This document shows positions 1-10,886 of a stretch of 34,781 nt of DNA, piece by piece. The stretch is from Azolla pinnata (lineage: Eukaryota > Streptophyta > Polypodiopsida > Salviniales > Salviniaceae): the NCBI GenBank assembly GCA_037176905.1, contig JBBBWG010033108.1, positions 5,645 to 40,425 of the forward strand, given 5' to 3'. The position numbers were made by a program, and so were the translations under genes. Position 1 is the first letter of the stretch. The number at the start of each line of letters is the position of its first letter. The notes under the pieces were generated by a model. It did no database searches, had not been told where the DNA came from, and saw only the letters and a program-made list of their open reading frames with translations.

Positions 1-362
1 CATGGTGCACATGTTATTGGTCCATTAAAGTGAATAATGTGGATTTGAGATATCCAGCCTTATCCGGATGTAACTAAAATTGTGAATCACTAAAATGAAT
101 ATCAGAACTTTAGAATCTTTCTTGTGCAAGAAACAACTGAAATGATAGGTAAAAGTGTATGAAAACTCACTTGAATCCCGTAGCTCTCTCTTAAACTTAA
201 TGTTTCTCTCACGTAGAAGGGAACTTTACCTACTTTGAAAGTAAAGTAACGCACCACTGAAGGGAGAGGATCTAATGTTGAATTAACGTTGACAGATTAG
301 TAGACAGGGGTGTACAAGACTGGGCAACAGTTGAAACTCTAACTTAACATATTGTTACTTAG
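1..362. other. Left-edge stretch, probably HY2 intron
   Basis: AT-rich sequence with no usable reading frame. It ends in a plausible splice acceptor (TTACTTAG) directly before the first recognisable HY2 exon. I searched it for the preceding HY2 exon, the strand around the conserved DLNPL region, and did not find it. The 5' half of HY2 should therefore lie left of this window. Confidence 0.5.
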
Positions 363-3333
363 AAGCCTTTACGAAAACAAGCTCTGCTCAAAGTGTTATG
401 TCGATGCTAAAAGAAGAAGTTTGTGTGCACAGATACTTCCTTGGGGCCAGGAGCTTACAACAGAGTCATTGCAATTTTTTTCTCCCCTCGTCATCTGGAC
501 AAAACCTGAGTCAAGATATGCTATACATGAGAAACTCTTCCCAGCGTTTAAAGATTATCTCCAGGTATGGTGAGTAATATGACTAGGGCAATTTATGACA
601 GTGAATGCAAAGAGTGTATTCTAACTGATGCACTTTGGAAAATGCATTATTTAGTTGATTTATTTTTAAATGTAGTATTAATACCACATTTAGATCATAA
701 TAATACCGGTCATTGTAGGGCTTCATTCTTTGCGTACTAAATTTTTAATAAGTCTTTTCACAAGTTTCTAATGGTAAACATAACATATATTTGGCGTTGA
801 GAAGATCCTCTGTCATTTTCGTCGGAATATAAAAATTTCTTTGTTTGCATATCAATTTATGACACTATTATATATAACATTTAGCTTTTTTCAATTCTGT
901 AAATTTCTCCTATTATCTTACTGGAAAGCGTGACATATATCAAAACTTTAGAACAATAGATTCGGGGATGAATAAGGACTGGCAAAAGTAGGTATTATAG
1001 CAAAATCCCTGTGATATAGGGATTGTTGTGAAATAATCCCCATTCCTTAATTTCAATGAAGTGCTAGCTTCTGGATAAAGTTGTGACAAACTCTTGCTAG
1101 ATCATTTCATAAATTTTCATCGTAGGTACCTGGGCAAGAGGATTTCTTGGGAACATTGGTATAATTTCAGGAATAGGAACATTGCCTCTGAAACAGGAAC
1201 TTGTGGTAATGATGATTAATCTGTATCAGCCATCAGAGGCTATACCTTTTTTCCAATACGCAGGGAATCTTGGAAGGCATATATTATTAGCTACTGCAAG
1301 AGATAATTTGTACCAAATAGACAATGGAAACAATATGGTATTAATCAAAGCTTTTTAGATAAGTTCTGGAGGAGCTATGGGAGTCCGAATTTCCATATAA
1401 AATTATAGCATTTAGATGGCTTCTGGTACATGGTGCATTACCGATGGTAAAATGGGTTAAGAGTTGGGATGTGGAGAAGTGGAAGAGATGCAGGCTAGAA
1501 ATTGAGCATCAATGGCATGCTCTATGGGATTGTGTTGTTGCTCAACAGGCCGGGAAAAGAATTTAAAGATTGATTGCCCATGTAAATGTGAAGGCATGTT
1601 TGACTTGGGGAGGAGCAATTTGGCGAATAGTGGATGGTGTAATGACCTTGTATGAAGGCAGCAGCATTACTTCTTGTTATACACTTGATAGGGGAAAGGT
1701 AGAATCTCAGTTGTTGGGTAACTTGCAAGTCCAAGAAGAAGAAAAGGTCCATTTAAGATGCGACTTTGTAGTTTGCAATCACATTGTGGGGATTCTGCAG
1801 ATCTAGATGCATTTACGATGTGAATTTGTAGTTTGCAATCACATCGTGGGGATTCAAGACAAACAAGAACTTGCAGTTATGGGATTAAAGGCCATATGGA
1901 ATGATATTGCTGCACACTTTGAAAGGGGAGTGGAATTACATTCAAGGAACTTTAGAACGATGTAGGAAGCAAAGGAGTACTTTCCAAAGCACTTGGGACT
2001 AACTTTCTTATTTCCACCACCGATTGACTACATGAACAATTATATGATAGTCACTATGGAAATTAAAGTAAGTAAATTATAGAGGCAGCTGGTTTCAAAT
2101 ATCAATCTGATGACTCTGATGGTAAACTTGCTTGTATCTTTTGTGTTTTATTAGTACAAAGTTGTATCTTGTTAATACGCACACACACATATGATCTCGA
2201 ACTGAGCATGGAGAACTATTCTAGTCCAATTCCTATAATCGTTTTTGTTGGCCCATCAAATAATAGAGAATGGTTTTTAAACTAAGGTATTACATGCTAT
2301 GGATTTTGCTTATCAACTTGGAAAGGTACAAATAAAAATTCCTTTCCTAGACTAATTGACTTTGAGCAAATGAGGATCTTGTGTTACACACCTGTTAACT
2401 TGAAAGGGTACAAAAAGAATTACTTTTACTAACTTGGAAGGCCACCCAAACAATGTCCACATTGATGTTCCTAACAACCATGGTTTTCATGAAATTATAT
2501 GTAAATTCACTAAATTGAGCTTTTATATAAACTGTAATTTAAACCTAGTCCAATAATAAACCCAAACTGCTTCCAAGATCTAGCTGAGCTGAACTTTTGT
2601 TGTTGGAAGGCTTGGTTGAAACTAATGGACAATGCTGAAGGCACATCAGATCCAGAAGAAATAGTGAGAAATCGCCGGGCGCAGCATCGCTATCTACTGT
2701 GGCGTGCAACAAAGGTCAATTTATGTGAATTGCAAAAAGTTGTTTCATTGTGTCTTATTTGTATGGGGTCAAATAGTTGCGAAAAAGAAATCGTTTTGTT
2801 GTGAAAAATAGGATCCTGGTCGTCCGCTTTTGCGCAAGTTGTTCGGAGATGATTGGTCTGAGGTAAATTCTGCTAGTATACAAAGCTATTTGTGATCCAT
2901 TATTAAATAAACGAACTTTATGTGTCAAGCATCTTCGGCTGTATATTTGTCTTAAAGACTGAACCACCATGAATGGATGATAATTTTTTCATGCTTTTGG
3001 GGATATTTTGCATTATCGAGCAATAGATAATTACTATTAGTGTGACAACGTACAAATATAGTTTTTCATCTATAATGTTTGCATTTTGTAAATGTTTTGG
3101 ACTGAACCATTATGGAGGTTTTTTGCCAGATGTATATAAACGAATTTCTATTCAATGGCGTGTCAACTTTGGGGAGGGAGAGCTTCTTAGATTACTTTCC
3201 AGAGTACAGGGGTGCCGATGGAGGAATAGATAGGAAACGCAGTATAATTGGAAAATCATTTCCGCATCGTCCATGGGATAAGCATGGCAGTTTTGTCTCT
3301 GAGAGCAGGAATCACATTGCGAAGCCTTTGTAA
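363..3333 (+). CDS. HY2: Phytochromobilin:ferredoxin oxidoreductase (HY2), 3' part
   Basis: Partial gene; the 5' end is outside the window. Exons seen: 363-564, 2610-2714, 2812-2862 and 3130-3333 (TAA). They join in frame to 186 C-terminal residues. HY2 is a plastid ferredoxin-dependent bilin reductase that converts biliverdin IXa to phytochromobilin, the phytochrome chromophore. Recognisable family landmarks, in order, are ILPWGQELTTESLQFFSPLV, then YLQ-AWLKLM across the first junction, RRAQHRYLLWRATK-DPGRPLL, EFLFNGVSTLGRESF, LDYFPEY, and KRSIIGKSFPHRPWD near the end. All four align in order with my recollection of Arabidopsis HY2. The C-terminus runs about 11 residues past the usual RPWD..GQFIG ending. 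Intron 565-2609 is large and carries a LINE remnant. All visible donors are GT and acceptors AG. The alternative donor at 570 (GTGAGT) would shift the following frame and lose the QAWL match, so 564 was chosen. Confidence 0.9.
1350..2040 (+). mobile_element. LINE-like remnant (RT zinc-binding C-terminal region)
   Basis: Lies in the large HY2 intron, same strand as the gene. The frame near 1372-1560 reads FRWLLVHGALPMVKWVKSWD, then C-x7-W-HALWDC. This resembles the zinc-binding region that follows reverse transcriptase in plant LINEs (zf-RVT type). After one stop the same frame continues with LTWGGAIWRIVDG and YTLDRGKV, a pattern common downstream of that domain. Near 1887-2020 another frame gives IWNDIAAHFERGVE and FPPP. 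No reverse transcriptase core, poly-A tail or target-site duplication was found, so this is a decayed 3'-biased fragment. Its boundaries are approximate. The family assignment rests on motif memory, not a search. Confidence 0.5.
1751..1857. repeat. 60-bp tandem duplication inside the LINE remnant
   Basis: Positions 1751-1797 and 1811-1857 are near-identical over 47 bp, with a start-to-start spacing of exactly 60 bp. Both contain GTAGTTTGCAATCACAT. The copies differ at only a few positions, so the duplication is younger than the decay of the surrounding element. Confidence 0.8.
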
Positions 3334-3557
3334 AATAAATGTGGATACTACGAATTAACTGCAACAACAGTGGCATTTGGAGCCGTTAATTGAGAGTTGC
3401 CTCGGGGGTGATTTATGAGGTGATGGCACTAAAAGCTAATCATGAATCATGATCATATTTTAGTGATACAAAAAGTCTATATGTACAATACCATGTCAAT
3501 ACTTAATAGTGGTAAGGAAATAAAACTTTTTATCGATTTGCAAAGCTTATAGATGAA

Positions 3558-3660
3558 GAGCTTGAAGTATTTAGGTAAGGTTCCGAGAGGAATTGTCGGA
3601 ATTTTGGAGAGCTTGAAGTATGTAGGTAAAGGTTCCGAGAGGAATTGTCAGAATTTTGGT
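3558..3660. repeat. Two tandem copies of a ~51-bp unit
   Basis: GAGCTTGAAGTAT...GGTTCCGAGAGGAATTGTC..AATTTTGG occurs at 3558-3607 and again at 3609-3659 with a few substitutions and a one-base insertion. It lies about 225 bp downstream of the HY2 stop codon. Confidence 0.85.
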
Positions 3661-3859
3661 TCCTGTGGTGTGCAATTACGATCTCATTACTGATTTGCTG
3701 CTCCACTTTTAGTACTTGTTTTCGATCCTTGGAATCAAACATAACTAACTACGCTCCCTGAAATGGTTGCTTGCTCCCATGTATTGTTTTCATGCTAGTA
3801 TGGTATGCCTTGTATGCAGGACTGAAGGCGATGCTTTTGTGTGCCGTAATTTGCTGATA

Positions 3860-4052
3860 GATCTTCCATTCACTGTCAGAATTTTAACCAAAGAGATCTG
3901 GTCAGGGTCTTCCATTCTTTGTCAGAATTTCAGAAATGGAGGTCAGGTTAGGATCTTCCATTCTCTGTCAGAATTTTAACAATAGAGATCAGGTTAGGAT
4001 CTTCCATTCTCTGTCAGAATTTTTAACAATAGAGATCAGGTTAGCTCTTCAT
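3860..4052. repeat. Four tandem copies of a ~46-bp unit
   Basis: The core ATCTTCCATTCTCTGTCAGA followed by ATTTTAACAATAGAGATCAGGTTA recurs about every 46 bp. The first two copies are more diverged and the last two are almost identical, which suggests recent expansion at the 3' end of the array. Confidence 0.85.
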
Positions 4053-4085
4053 TCTGGAGAGACAACGGCTATACATATAGCCCAC

Positions 4086-4091
4086 CACGTG
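4086..4091. promoter_or_regulatory. G-box (CACGTG) upstream of NDPK
   Basis: A perfect palindromic CACGTG lies about 235 bp before the NDPK start codon. G-boxes bind plant bZIP and bHLH (including PIF) factors. Whether this one is used is not shown by sequence. Confidence 0.4.
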
Positions 4092-4322
4092 CTGCAGCCC
4101 CAATGTGTATACACTGTTTGGTGAACTCATCGTCTTCACGGACAATGGTGGGCGATGATACGAAATGACTAGAGAAGAGAGCTCTCCTCAGAAACCCTAT
4201 TTCTCTGTGTTTCTTCTTGCTAGTCGACAGGAGAGAGAGCCGAGTAAGGGAAAGAAAGCTCAATTGTTCAGGTGGAAGAAGCGGGAAGAAGAAGAAACTT
4301 AGAAAGCTCGATCAGAGAAGCG

Positions 4323-5657
4323 ATGGCTATGGCCAAAGCCCAGTCGAGTTTCATGTCCAGCCAAGCTCTTCTCATCCTGCTTCTTGTTCTTCTTCTGGGT
4401 AAATAAACTCTTCTTCTTAGCTCTCTGTCTCCGCAGATATGGAACCCTCTACTTGCTAACGCTTTGCTTCCACGCCACGCAGTCTGGCAAACAGCATCAG
4501 TATGTTGTGGAAGAGAAAGGACTCTGGCTATGGTGAAACCTGATGGGGTGAGATCGGATCGCACCGAATCCATCAGGGCTCTCATCCTCTCTTCTGGCTT
4601 CCTCATATCGCGAGAGAAAACTGTGGTTCTCGATGTCAAGACTGCCGAGACATTCTACTCTGAGCATATGGAGAAGCCATTCTTTCAAGAGCTTATCGGA
4701 TTCATGACGAGGTAAAAAAAAACGGAAACTTCTTCTGCTTCTTCATATTTCAACATCTTCATCTTTCTTTATCCAGCTTAGTGATGTGTGTGCTATTTTG
4801 GTGTAGAATTATCTATATATTGTTGAATGCGCTCATGTATTGCAGCATGAGCTCTTCACGTAATTGAGCTTAACCTAGAGATATGCTGGGGATTTTGCCT
4901 GAAAACTTTAGGTAGTTCTCTTTTACTCTGTTGTTCAGATTCATGGACATTATTGCAATGAAAACATGTGATAAAAGGTTTAGGATTTCAGTGTTTTTGA
5001 CAGATCTTCGAGTTTAACTTCAAGCGGTTGATACAGTTTTGTTACATGTTACACTTGTTGAAGATTTTCTATTGTAAACTGCTTGCATTTTCCAAAATCT
5101 GGAAATGTTTACACATTTTAATTAAGCTGCAATGAAGGAACAGCATTCATGGGAATGCATCACAGCACATCATGTTCTCTGCATTTTAATTAAACCCTAA
5201 ACCCTAAACCCTAAATCCTAAACCCTATCACATCAAAAGTAGGGGTACTTATCATGTAGAACTATCAAAACTAGGAAAACTGTAGAAAATCTAAAGCCTT
5301 TATGGATGCAGTGGTCCTATAGTGGCAATGATACTTGAGCACGACGATGCAGTAGCAAAATGGCGGTCGTTGATTGGGCCTACTGATCCTGCGAGGGCAC
5401 GGCACAACCATCCCAAGAGGTATGCTGTTCTATTTACTCTCGTTCTCGAACGGGAGAAGTTTCCCTTAGGTCTTTCCCCTGATCTTTCCTTAAATCTTTC
5501 GCATAGTATACGAGCTTTGTTTGGATCGAGCGTCACTCGGAATTGTGTCCATGGATCCGACTCTGTTCTGACAGCTGAACGAGAGCTCGGAATCTTGTTC
5601 AATGACGACCCACCAACAGGTGCTCCTCCCGTCCCCTGCTGCTCATCTCCTGAATGA
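4323..5657 (+). CDS. Nucleoside diphosphate kinase with N-terminal signal/anchor
   Basis: Exons 4323-4398, 4483-4711, 5312-5419 and 5507-5657 join to 187 residues. The enzyme transfers the gamma phosphate from NTP to NDP through a phosphohistidine. The NDK core starts at ERTLAMVKPDG (K45) and runs through [36 protein letters not shown] and the active-site motif NCVHGSD (catalytic H153). The N-terminus has a leucine-rich hydrophobic run (QALLILLLVLLLG), so the product is probably secretory or membrane-anchored. This fits the divergent plant NDPK group typified by Arabidopsis At1g17410 better than cytosolic NDPK1. The last intron (5420-5506, 87 bp) is a multiple of three and nearly open, so intron retention would still read through. 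The C-terminus after FNDDPP is short and unlike other NDPKs, so the end is the least certain part. Confidence 0.9.
5192..5226 (-). repeat. Telomere-like (AAACCCT)5 in NDPK intron 2
   Basis: Five consecutive 7-mers AAACCCT, one with a C-to-T change, match the plant telomere repeat TTTAGGG on the minus strand. The tract sits about 85 bp before the exon 3 acceptor. Confidence 0.9.
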
Positions 5658-6769
5658 AATGTTTTTTCCCCGAATTGGGCATTCATTTGGGATCCGTAAG
5701 TGGCAAATTGTTTAGGCATGTCATTCTGCAAAAGTTCAGAAAAGCTTTGGCATTGTTGGTAAAAACATATGTTGTCCTCATGATTAGGGGCGATGCATCC
5801 TGACCACGTGATCGTAGAGAGAAACACAGGCAGGCAAGCAAAGGGGGATGATGACGATGAGCGCATGGTGAATCATGATGAGCTGTGATTTAGCATCTTC
5901 TCATCAACAAAAGCTCAAATCTCGACATGAACGTTTCATATGTGCAAACCAACACATTCCGACGCTCAGCCTTCTCATTTCCTAAACACAGCATGGTGAT
6001 GATGAGCGCATGGTGAATCATATGATGAGCTGTGATTTAGCATCTTCTTATCAACAAGCTCAAAACTTAACATGAACGTTTCATATGCACCAACGTTCAA
6101 CTCTGAAACTTCTTATGGGTTCAGTGTGTATATATCTCAACTCATCAATTCATATGACTTTGGAGTTAGTATCACCCTTATTGAGCTCATTGTTAGATGA
6201 TTAGAGGTTTTACATACATTTGATTGCGACCGAGCACTGGTTTATAAAGCATAGACATGATATGATGTAAACAGATATGATATGGCGCATACAATCTCAG
6301 GATTGACTTAATAGAATGGACGTTTTCCAGCACAAGTAATCCATATAATTTCAGCTAAAATAATTCTATGGGGAAAATAATCGTAGCCACAGGAAAACAC
6401 TTGATGGACGTTTTTTTCATTACGTACATACAACTTATCTTGGGAACTTCAACTAACACCATCTATATTCAGAAAAAAAAATCATGCCCACAGGAAAATA
6501 CTTTAATATAATTAAAAGATGTCAAATGGCACACATTCGATAGGGACAAATTAGTTTACAAAACCGAAAAAGTAGTTGATTCTTATGTTCGGACTGAGAA
6601 ACACTCGATCTACTATTCTCTAATGTTAAGGAGTTAACACATTCAAAATCCTGAATTGAGATAAGTAATTCATTCTACTGTACACGGCTAACATGATTCT
6701 GTGAGCAGAATTAGTTCATTCAATCATCAGGAGAGATGATTGCCTGTGATCACAGAGAAGTGGACACAT
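5658..6769. other. Intergenic between convergent NDPK and H3.3
   Basis: AT-rich sequence serving as the 3' flank of both convergent genes. It holds one direct duplication of about 90 bp (listed separately). Nothing else is recognisable, and no reading frame here matches a family. Confidence 0.6.
5856..6093. repeat. ~90-bp direct duplication, 145-bp offset
   Basis: GATGAGCGCATGGTGAATCA and the following GATGAGCTGTGATTTAGCAT, then CATGAACGTTTCATATG, occur at 5856-5943 and again at 6001-6089. The copies differ by small indels. A unique spacer of about 57 bp separates them. Confidence 0.85.
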
Positions 6770-7878
<1,109 letters not shown>

Positions 7879-8281
7879 TTGAGTGAAGGATGAGAGACGA
7901 CAACGATCTGAGATCAATAGAAAAGGAGAAGTTAGTAGACATACGATCACAACCGAGGATAAGGAAGACGAAGCACAGGAGCGGATGGGAGAGAGAAAGA
8001 AAGAAAGAAAGACACGGAGGAAAACAAACATACCTGTTCATACAAGAAAGCATCAACAACGACGGATACAGAAACATAAGAACATGGAAAGGTGCATGCA
8101 GGGAACAGAAGATGAGAGGCTAAGGCCAGAATGTGTTGATGATGGAGGGGATAGCAGGAAACACAAAACAAGGAAACGGCAGAGCAGACATACCTTGGAA
8201 ACGCGAGCGCAGACGCAGACGAAGAAGAGGTCCCGAAAGGAAAAGTGAGCAAAATCTTTGCGGAAGCAAATGTCCGTTCGA

Positions 8282-8450
8282 ATTTATAGGCAGACAGCGG
8301 ATCAATCGCTGCCGTCGAAGTGTAGGGGTCAATCCTCGAAATCGACGGCTGTAAGGTGGTCTATAATTGTAGCCCTCCGATGTCTCAAATCGACGGTTGT
8401 GGGGGCCCTGAAAGAAACACAAAATCCGCGCCCTCTCTTCTCATTGGCTA
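8282..8450 (-). promoter_or_regulatory. H3.3 core promoter: TATA, octamer-like and CCAAT elements
   Basis: On the minus strand TATAAAT lies at 8288-8282, placing the start of transcription near 8255. Farther upstream are CGCGGATT at 8430-8423, seven of eight bases of the plant histone octamer CGCGGATC, and an inverted CCAAT box (AGCCAATG, 8449-8442). The 13-mer AATCGACGGYTGT occurs twice on the plus strand, near 8339 and 8388. These are typical of plant histone promoters, but function is inferred. Confidence 0.6.
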
Positions 8451-8459
8451 TCGCTTAAG

Positions 8460-9600
8460 AAGCAAAAGAAGAAGAAGAAGAAGAAGAAGAAGGGGCCTTA
8501 TTTTGGGGCATGTGCTCTCTTTTGGAGCTTCTTCTTTTTCTTCTTCAAACCTTCGATCGTTGATTTTAGTTTTCAGATCGGCGAGTTAGTGCACGAAATT
8601 CTCTTACTAGTTCACATATTAGACATCGCATATACATATTCGAGGGTGATGCATGACGATCATTGTATCTATTCCATCTAGTATCTGTTTTCACTCCATA
8701 ATGTAACGATTGTTCAGGTTATCTGTGTTGCTATCGATATGATCAAACTTTACAAAAGGTGATTGCCACGAGGAAAATGCGTTTAATGCTGCCATGAGGG
8801 CAAGATTGACTGTGTCCATAATCAACATTCTTAAGGTGAGATCACGATCTCGTGTGGAATCCTCTGAAGGTTAGATCATGTTGATTTGTATCCAGAACCC
8901 TCCTCATATTTTCGTACCCATATCCACAACAATAAGGCATTTCAACTGTCTGTGACAACAGAAGAAGAAGAAGAGCATGATCAGTAGAAAAAAGCAAAAG
9001 AAGTAGAATTTTCTTGCTATTTGACGTCACTAACTAGAATACGGCCAGCCTTTAAAGACTTGATCTACACCGACAAATTGTCAAGTCAATGAGAACAAGT
9101 TGTATAAGATCTGTAAGTGAGATGAGGATAATGTTGCCTTGTGGAGGGAGTTGATGCGAGATGATGTATTGGCTCCACGACTATCTTCTTAGCAAGCAAC
9201 CATTATGAAAAGAAAACACAACTCTTACACTAGTATGGTTTCAAGCTACAATTATTCGATTCATGAGTTGCGTTGTAATAACCTCCAAGGGTTGGATCCG
9301 AATCATGTCATTCGTAAACACAAATATTATGGGAAAATTGATCCAATCATTATAGCATTCAACAATTCAAGTTGTCACAATCCACCTTCTCAGATCAAAC
9401 CTAACAAAATCGCGCAGAGTATTCATACGCCGCCTCAACATATCCATTCCGATGATCATCCGACAGTTGATCGGATGTCATGACATTCTCAGTACAACAG
9501 GTAGACGTTGGATGCGGATCGAATCCGACGGTGGAGGATGGGAAGTCGCACACGACCGTTGGATGGAGCACCATCCATTTGACACTGGAGATGGCAAAAG
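8460..9600. other. Gene-free stretch between H3.3 and MYB
   Basis: No coding frame is supported. A GAA run at 8464-8491 and a GAAGAAGAAG run near 8959 are the only clear simple repeats. Open frames at 9205-9483 and 9452 onward have no recognisable domain, and the latter runs into the microsatellite. Confidence 0.5.
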
Positions 9601-9605
9601 TACAC

Positions 9606-9890
9606 AACCGTGTATGTATGTATGTATGTATGTATGTGTGTGTGGATATAGTCACGGAGGAGCTACATGCATACATACATATGCGTGCATGCATGCCTAC
9701 ACACGCACACACGCACAAATACATACATACATACATATACATGGATGCATATACATACGTACATGCATTTACATGGATGCATATACATGCGTACATGGAA
9801 CACATGCCTACACGCATGCAATACATACACGCACCCGCACACATACCCACACACACATGCACATACGCATACATACATAAACAGACGGTG
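9606..9890. repeat. TGTA / CATA / CACA compound microsatellite
   Basis: A (TGTA)n run near 9612-9635 is followed by about 230 bp of alternating CATA, CACA and GCATGCATAC tetranucleotides. The alternating purine-pyrimidine composition makes all frames appear open, so the open frames here are artefacts. Confidence 0.9.
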
Positions 9891-9990
9891 TACTTGTAAT
9901 ACGGCTCAACTCGGTGCATGTGTTCCTCTTTATGTCAAATAGGATGTATGTATGTGTGCATGTGTGCGTCATGGGCATGCATGTGATAGA

Positions 9991-10552
9991 TCGTGGATTG
10001 TGGTGATGAAGATGTGGATGATGGTGATGGCGGTGATGATGATGGTGGTGGCGGTGATGATGATGGTGGTGTGATGATGATGATGGTGGTGGTGGTGATG
10101 GTGATGGTGCCGGCGATGATGATGATGGTGTGATGATGATGATGGTGGTGATGATGATGATGGTGGTGATGATGGTGGTGATGGTGATGGTGCCGGCAAT
10201 GATGATGNNNNNNNNNNNNNNNNNNNNNNNNNNNNNNNNNNNNNNNNNNNNNNNNNNNNNNNNNNNNNNNNNNNNNNNNNNNNNNNNNNNNNNNNNNNNN
10301 NNNNNNNTGATGATGATGATGGTGGTGATGATGATGATGGTGGTGATGATGGTGGTGATGGTGATGGTGCCGGCAATGATGATGATGGTGCTTTGATGAT
10401 GATGATGGTGGTGATGATGATGATGGTGGTGATGATGGTGGTGATGGTGATGGTGCCGGCAATGATGATGATGGTGGTTTGATGATGATGATGGTGGTAG
10501 TGGTGCCGGCGCTGATGATGATGGTGGTGATGGTGGTGGAGGCGATGATTGT
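9991..10552. repeat. GAT/GGT triplet minisatellite punctuated by GCCGGC
   Basis: Built from GATGATGATGG and GGTGGT triplets. A GCCGGC punctuation recurs at 10109, 10192, 10369, 10455 and 10505, the first two 83 bp and the third and fourth 86 bp apart, giving a unit of roughly 85 bp. The assembly gap interrupts the array, so the copy number is unknown. Poly-His, poly-Met or poly-Ser frames across it are not genes. Confidence 0.9.
10208..10307. other. Assembly gap of exactly 100 N
   Basis: One hundred undetermined bases sit in the middle of the triplet minisatellite. The round length is the usual placeholder for a gap of unknown size, so the true array could be longer or shorter than shown. 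Confidence 0.98.
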
Positions 10553-10802
10553 TAGAGGGGCATACGAATACGGCCCGGTATACGCGTACGTCCGTACATC
10601 TGAATCCGTATCCGTATCCGTATCTCCTGCATCTACGGCCTTGATCTCATGAGTCATGGGACAGAGGATCGACGACCACTTTTCCTTTCTTTCTCTCGCC
10701 TGTGACGCGAGATCACAAGTTCTCCATGTCCCATCTGCAGATGACAGGCATCAGATCGGTCTGCAGAGATCGGAGGCGAGCTTCCATGCCTCTGATCTGT
10801 GC

Positions 10803-10811
10803 GCGTATATA
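10803..10811 (+). promoter_or_regulatory. Probable MYB TATA box
   Basis: GCGTATATATGTAC, about 80 bp before the chosen MYB start codon, would put the start of transcription near 10835-10840. If so, the leader is about 50 nt and the in-frame ATG at 10656 is not transcribed. Confidence 0.45.
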
Positions 10812-10886
10812 TGTACAAGCAAAGCTTCTGTTTCTTCTGCTTCTTCTGCTTCAGGCTTTCCCCGAGGAATATGGTGGGGAGGTTCC

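Larger units (their letters stand above)
3334..4322. other. HY2 3' flank and NDPK 5' region
   Basis: Intergenic sequence holding the HY2 3' UTR, two small tandem repeats (listed separately), a G-box and the presumed NDPK leader (about 4150-4322, rich in GA). No additional protein-coding frame is convincing. Confidence 0.5.

Noticed and set aside
570-571. Stronger-looking HY2 donor GTGAGT six bases after the chosen one
   Set aside because: It would leave the next exon out of frame and lose the conserved QAWL join. GTATGG at 565 gives a perfect match.
5192-5226. True chromosome end
   Set aside because: Only five repeats, inside an intron and flanked on both sides by genes. It is interstitial.
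7883-8248. 121-codon Arg/Lys-rich plus-strand frame
   Set aside because: It is antisense to the H3.3 leader and its leader intron. Splice sites and the TATA box support the minus-strand reading.
9401-9942. Several long open frames on both strands (Tyr/His/Thr-rich)
   Set aside because: They are produced by the CATA/CACA microsatellite, which has few stops in any frame. No domain and no splice logic.
9935-10657. 240-codon minus frame rich in His and Ser, and the matching poly-Met plus frame
   Set aside because: It reads through 100 undetermined bases and a GAT/GGT triplet array. The composition is entirely explained by the repeat.
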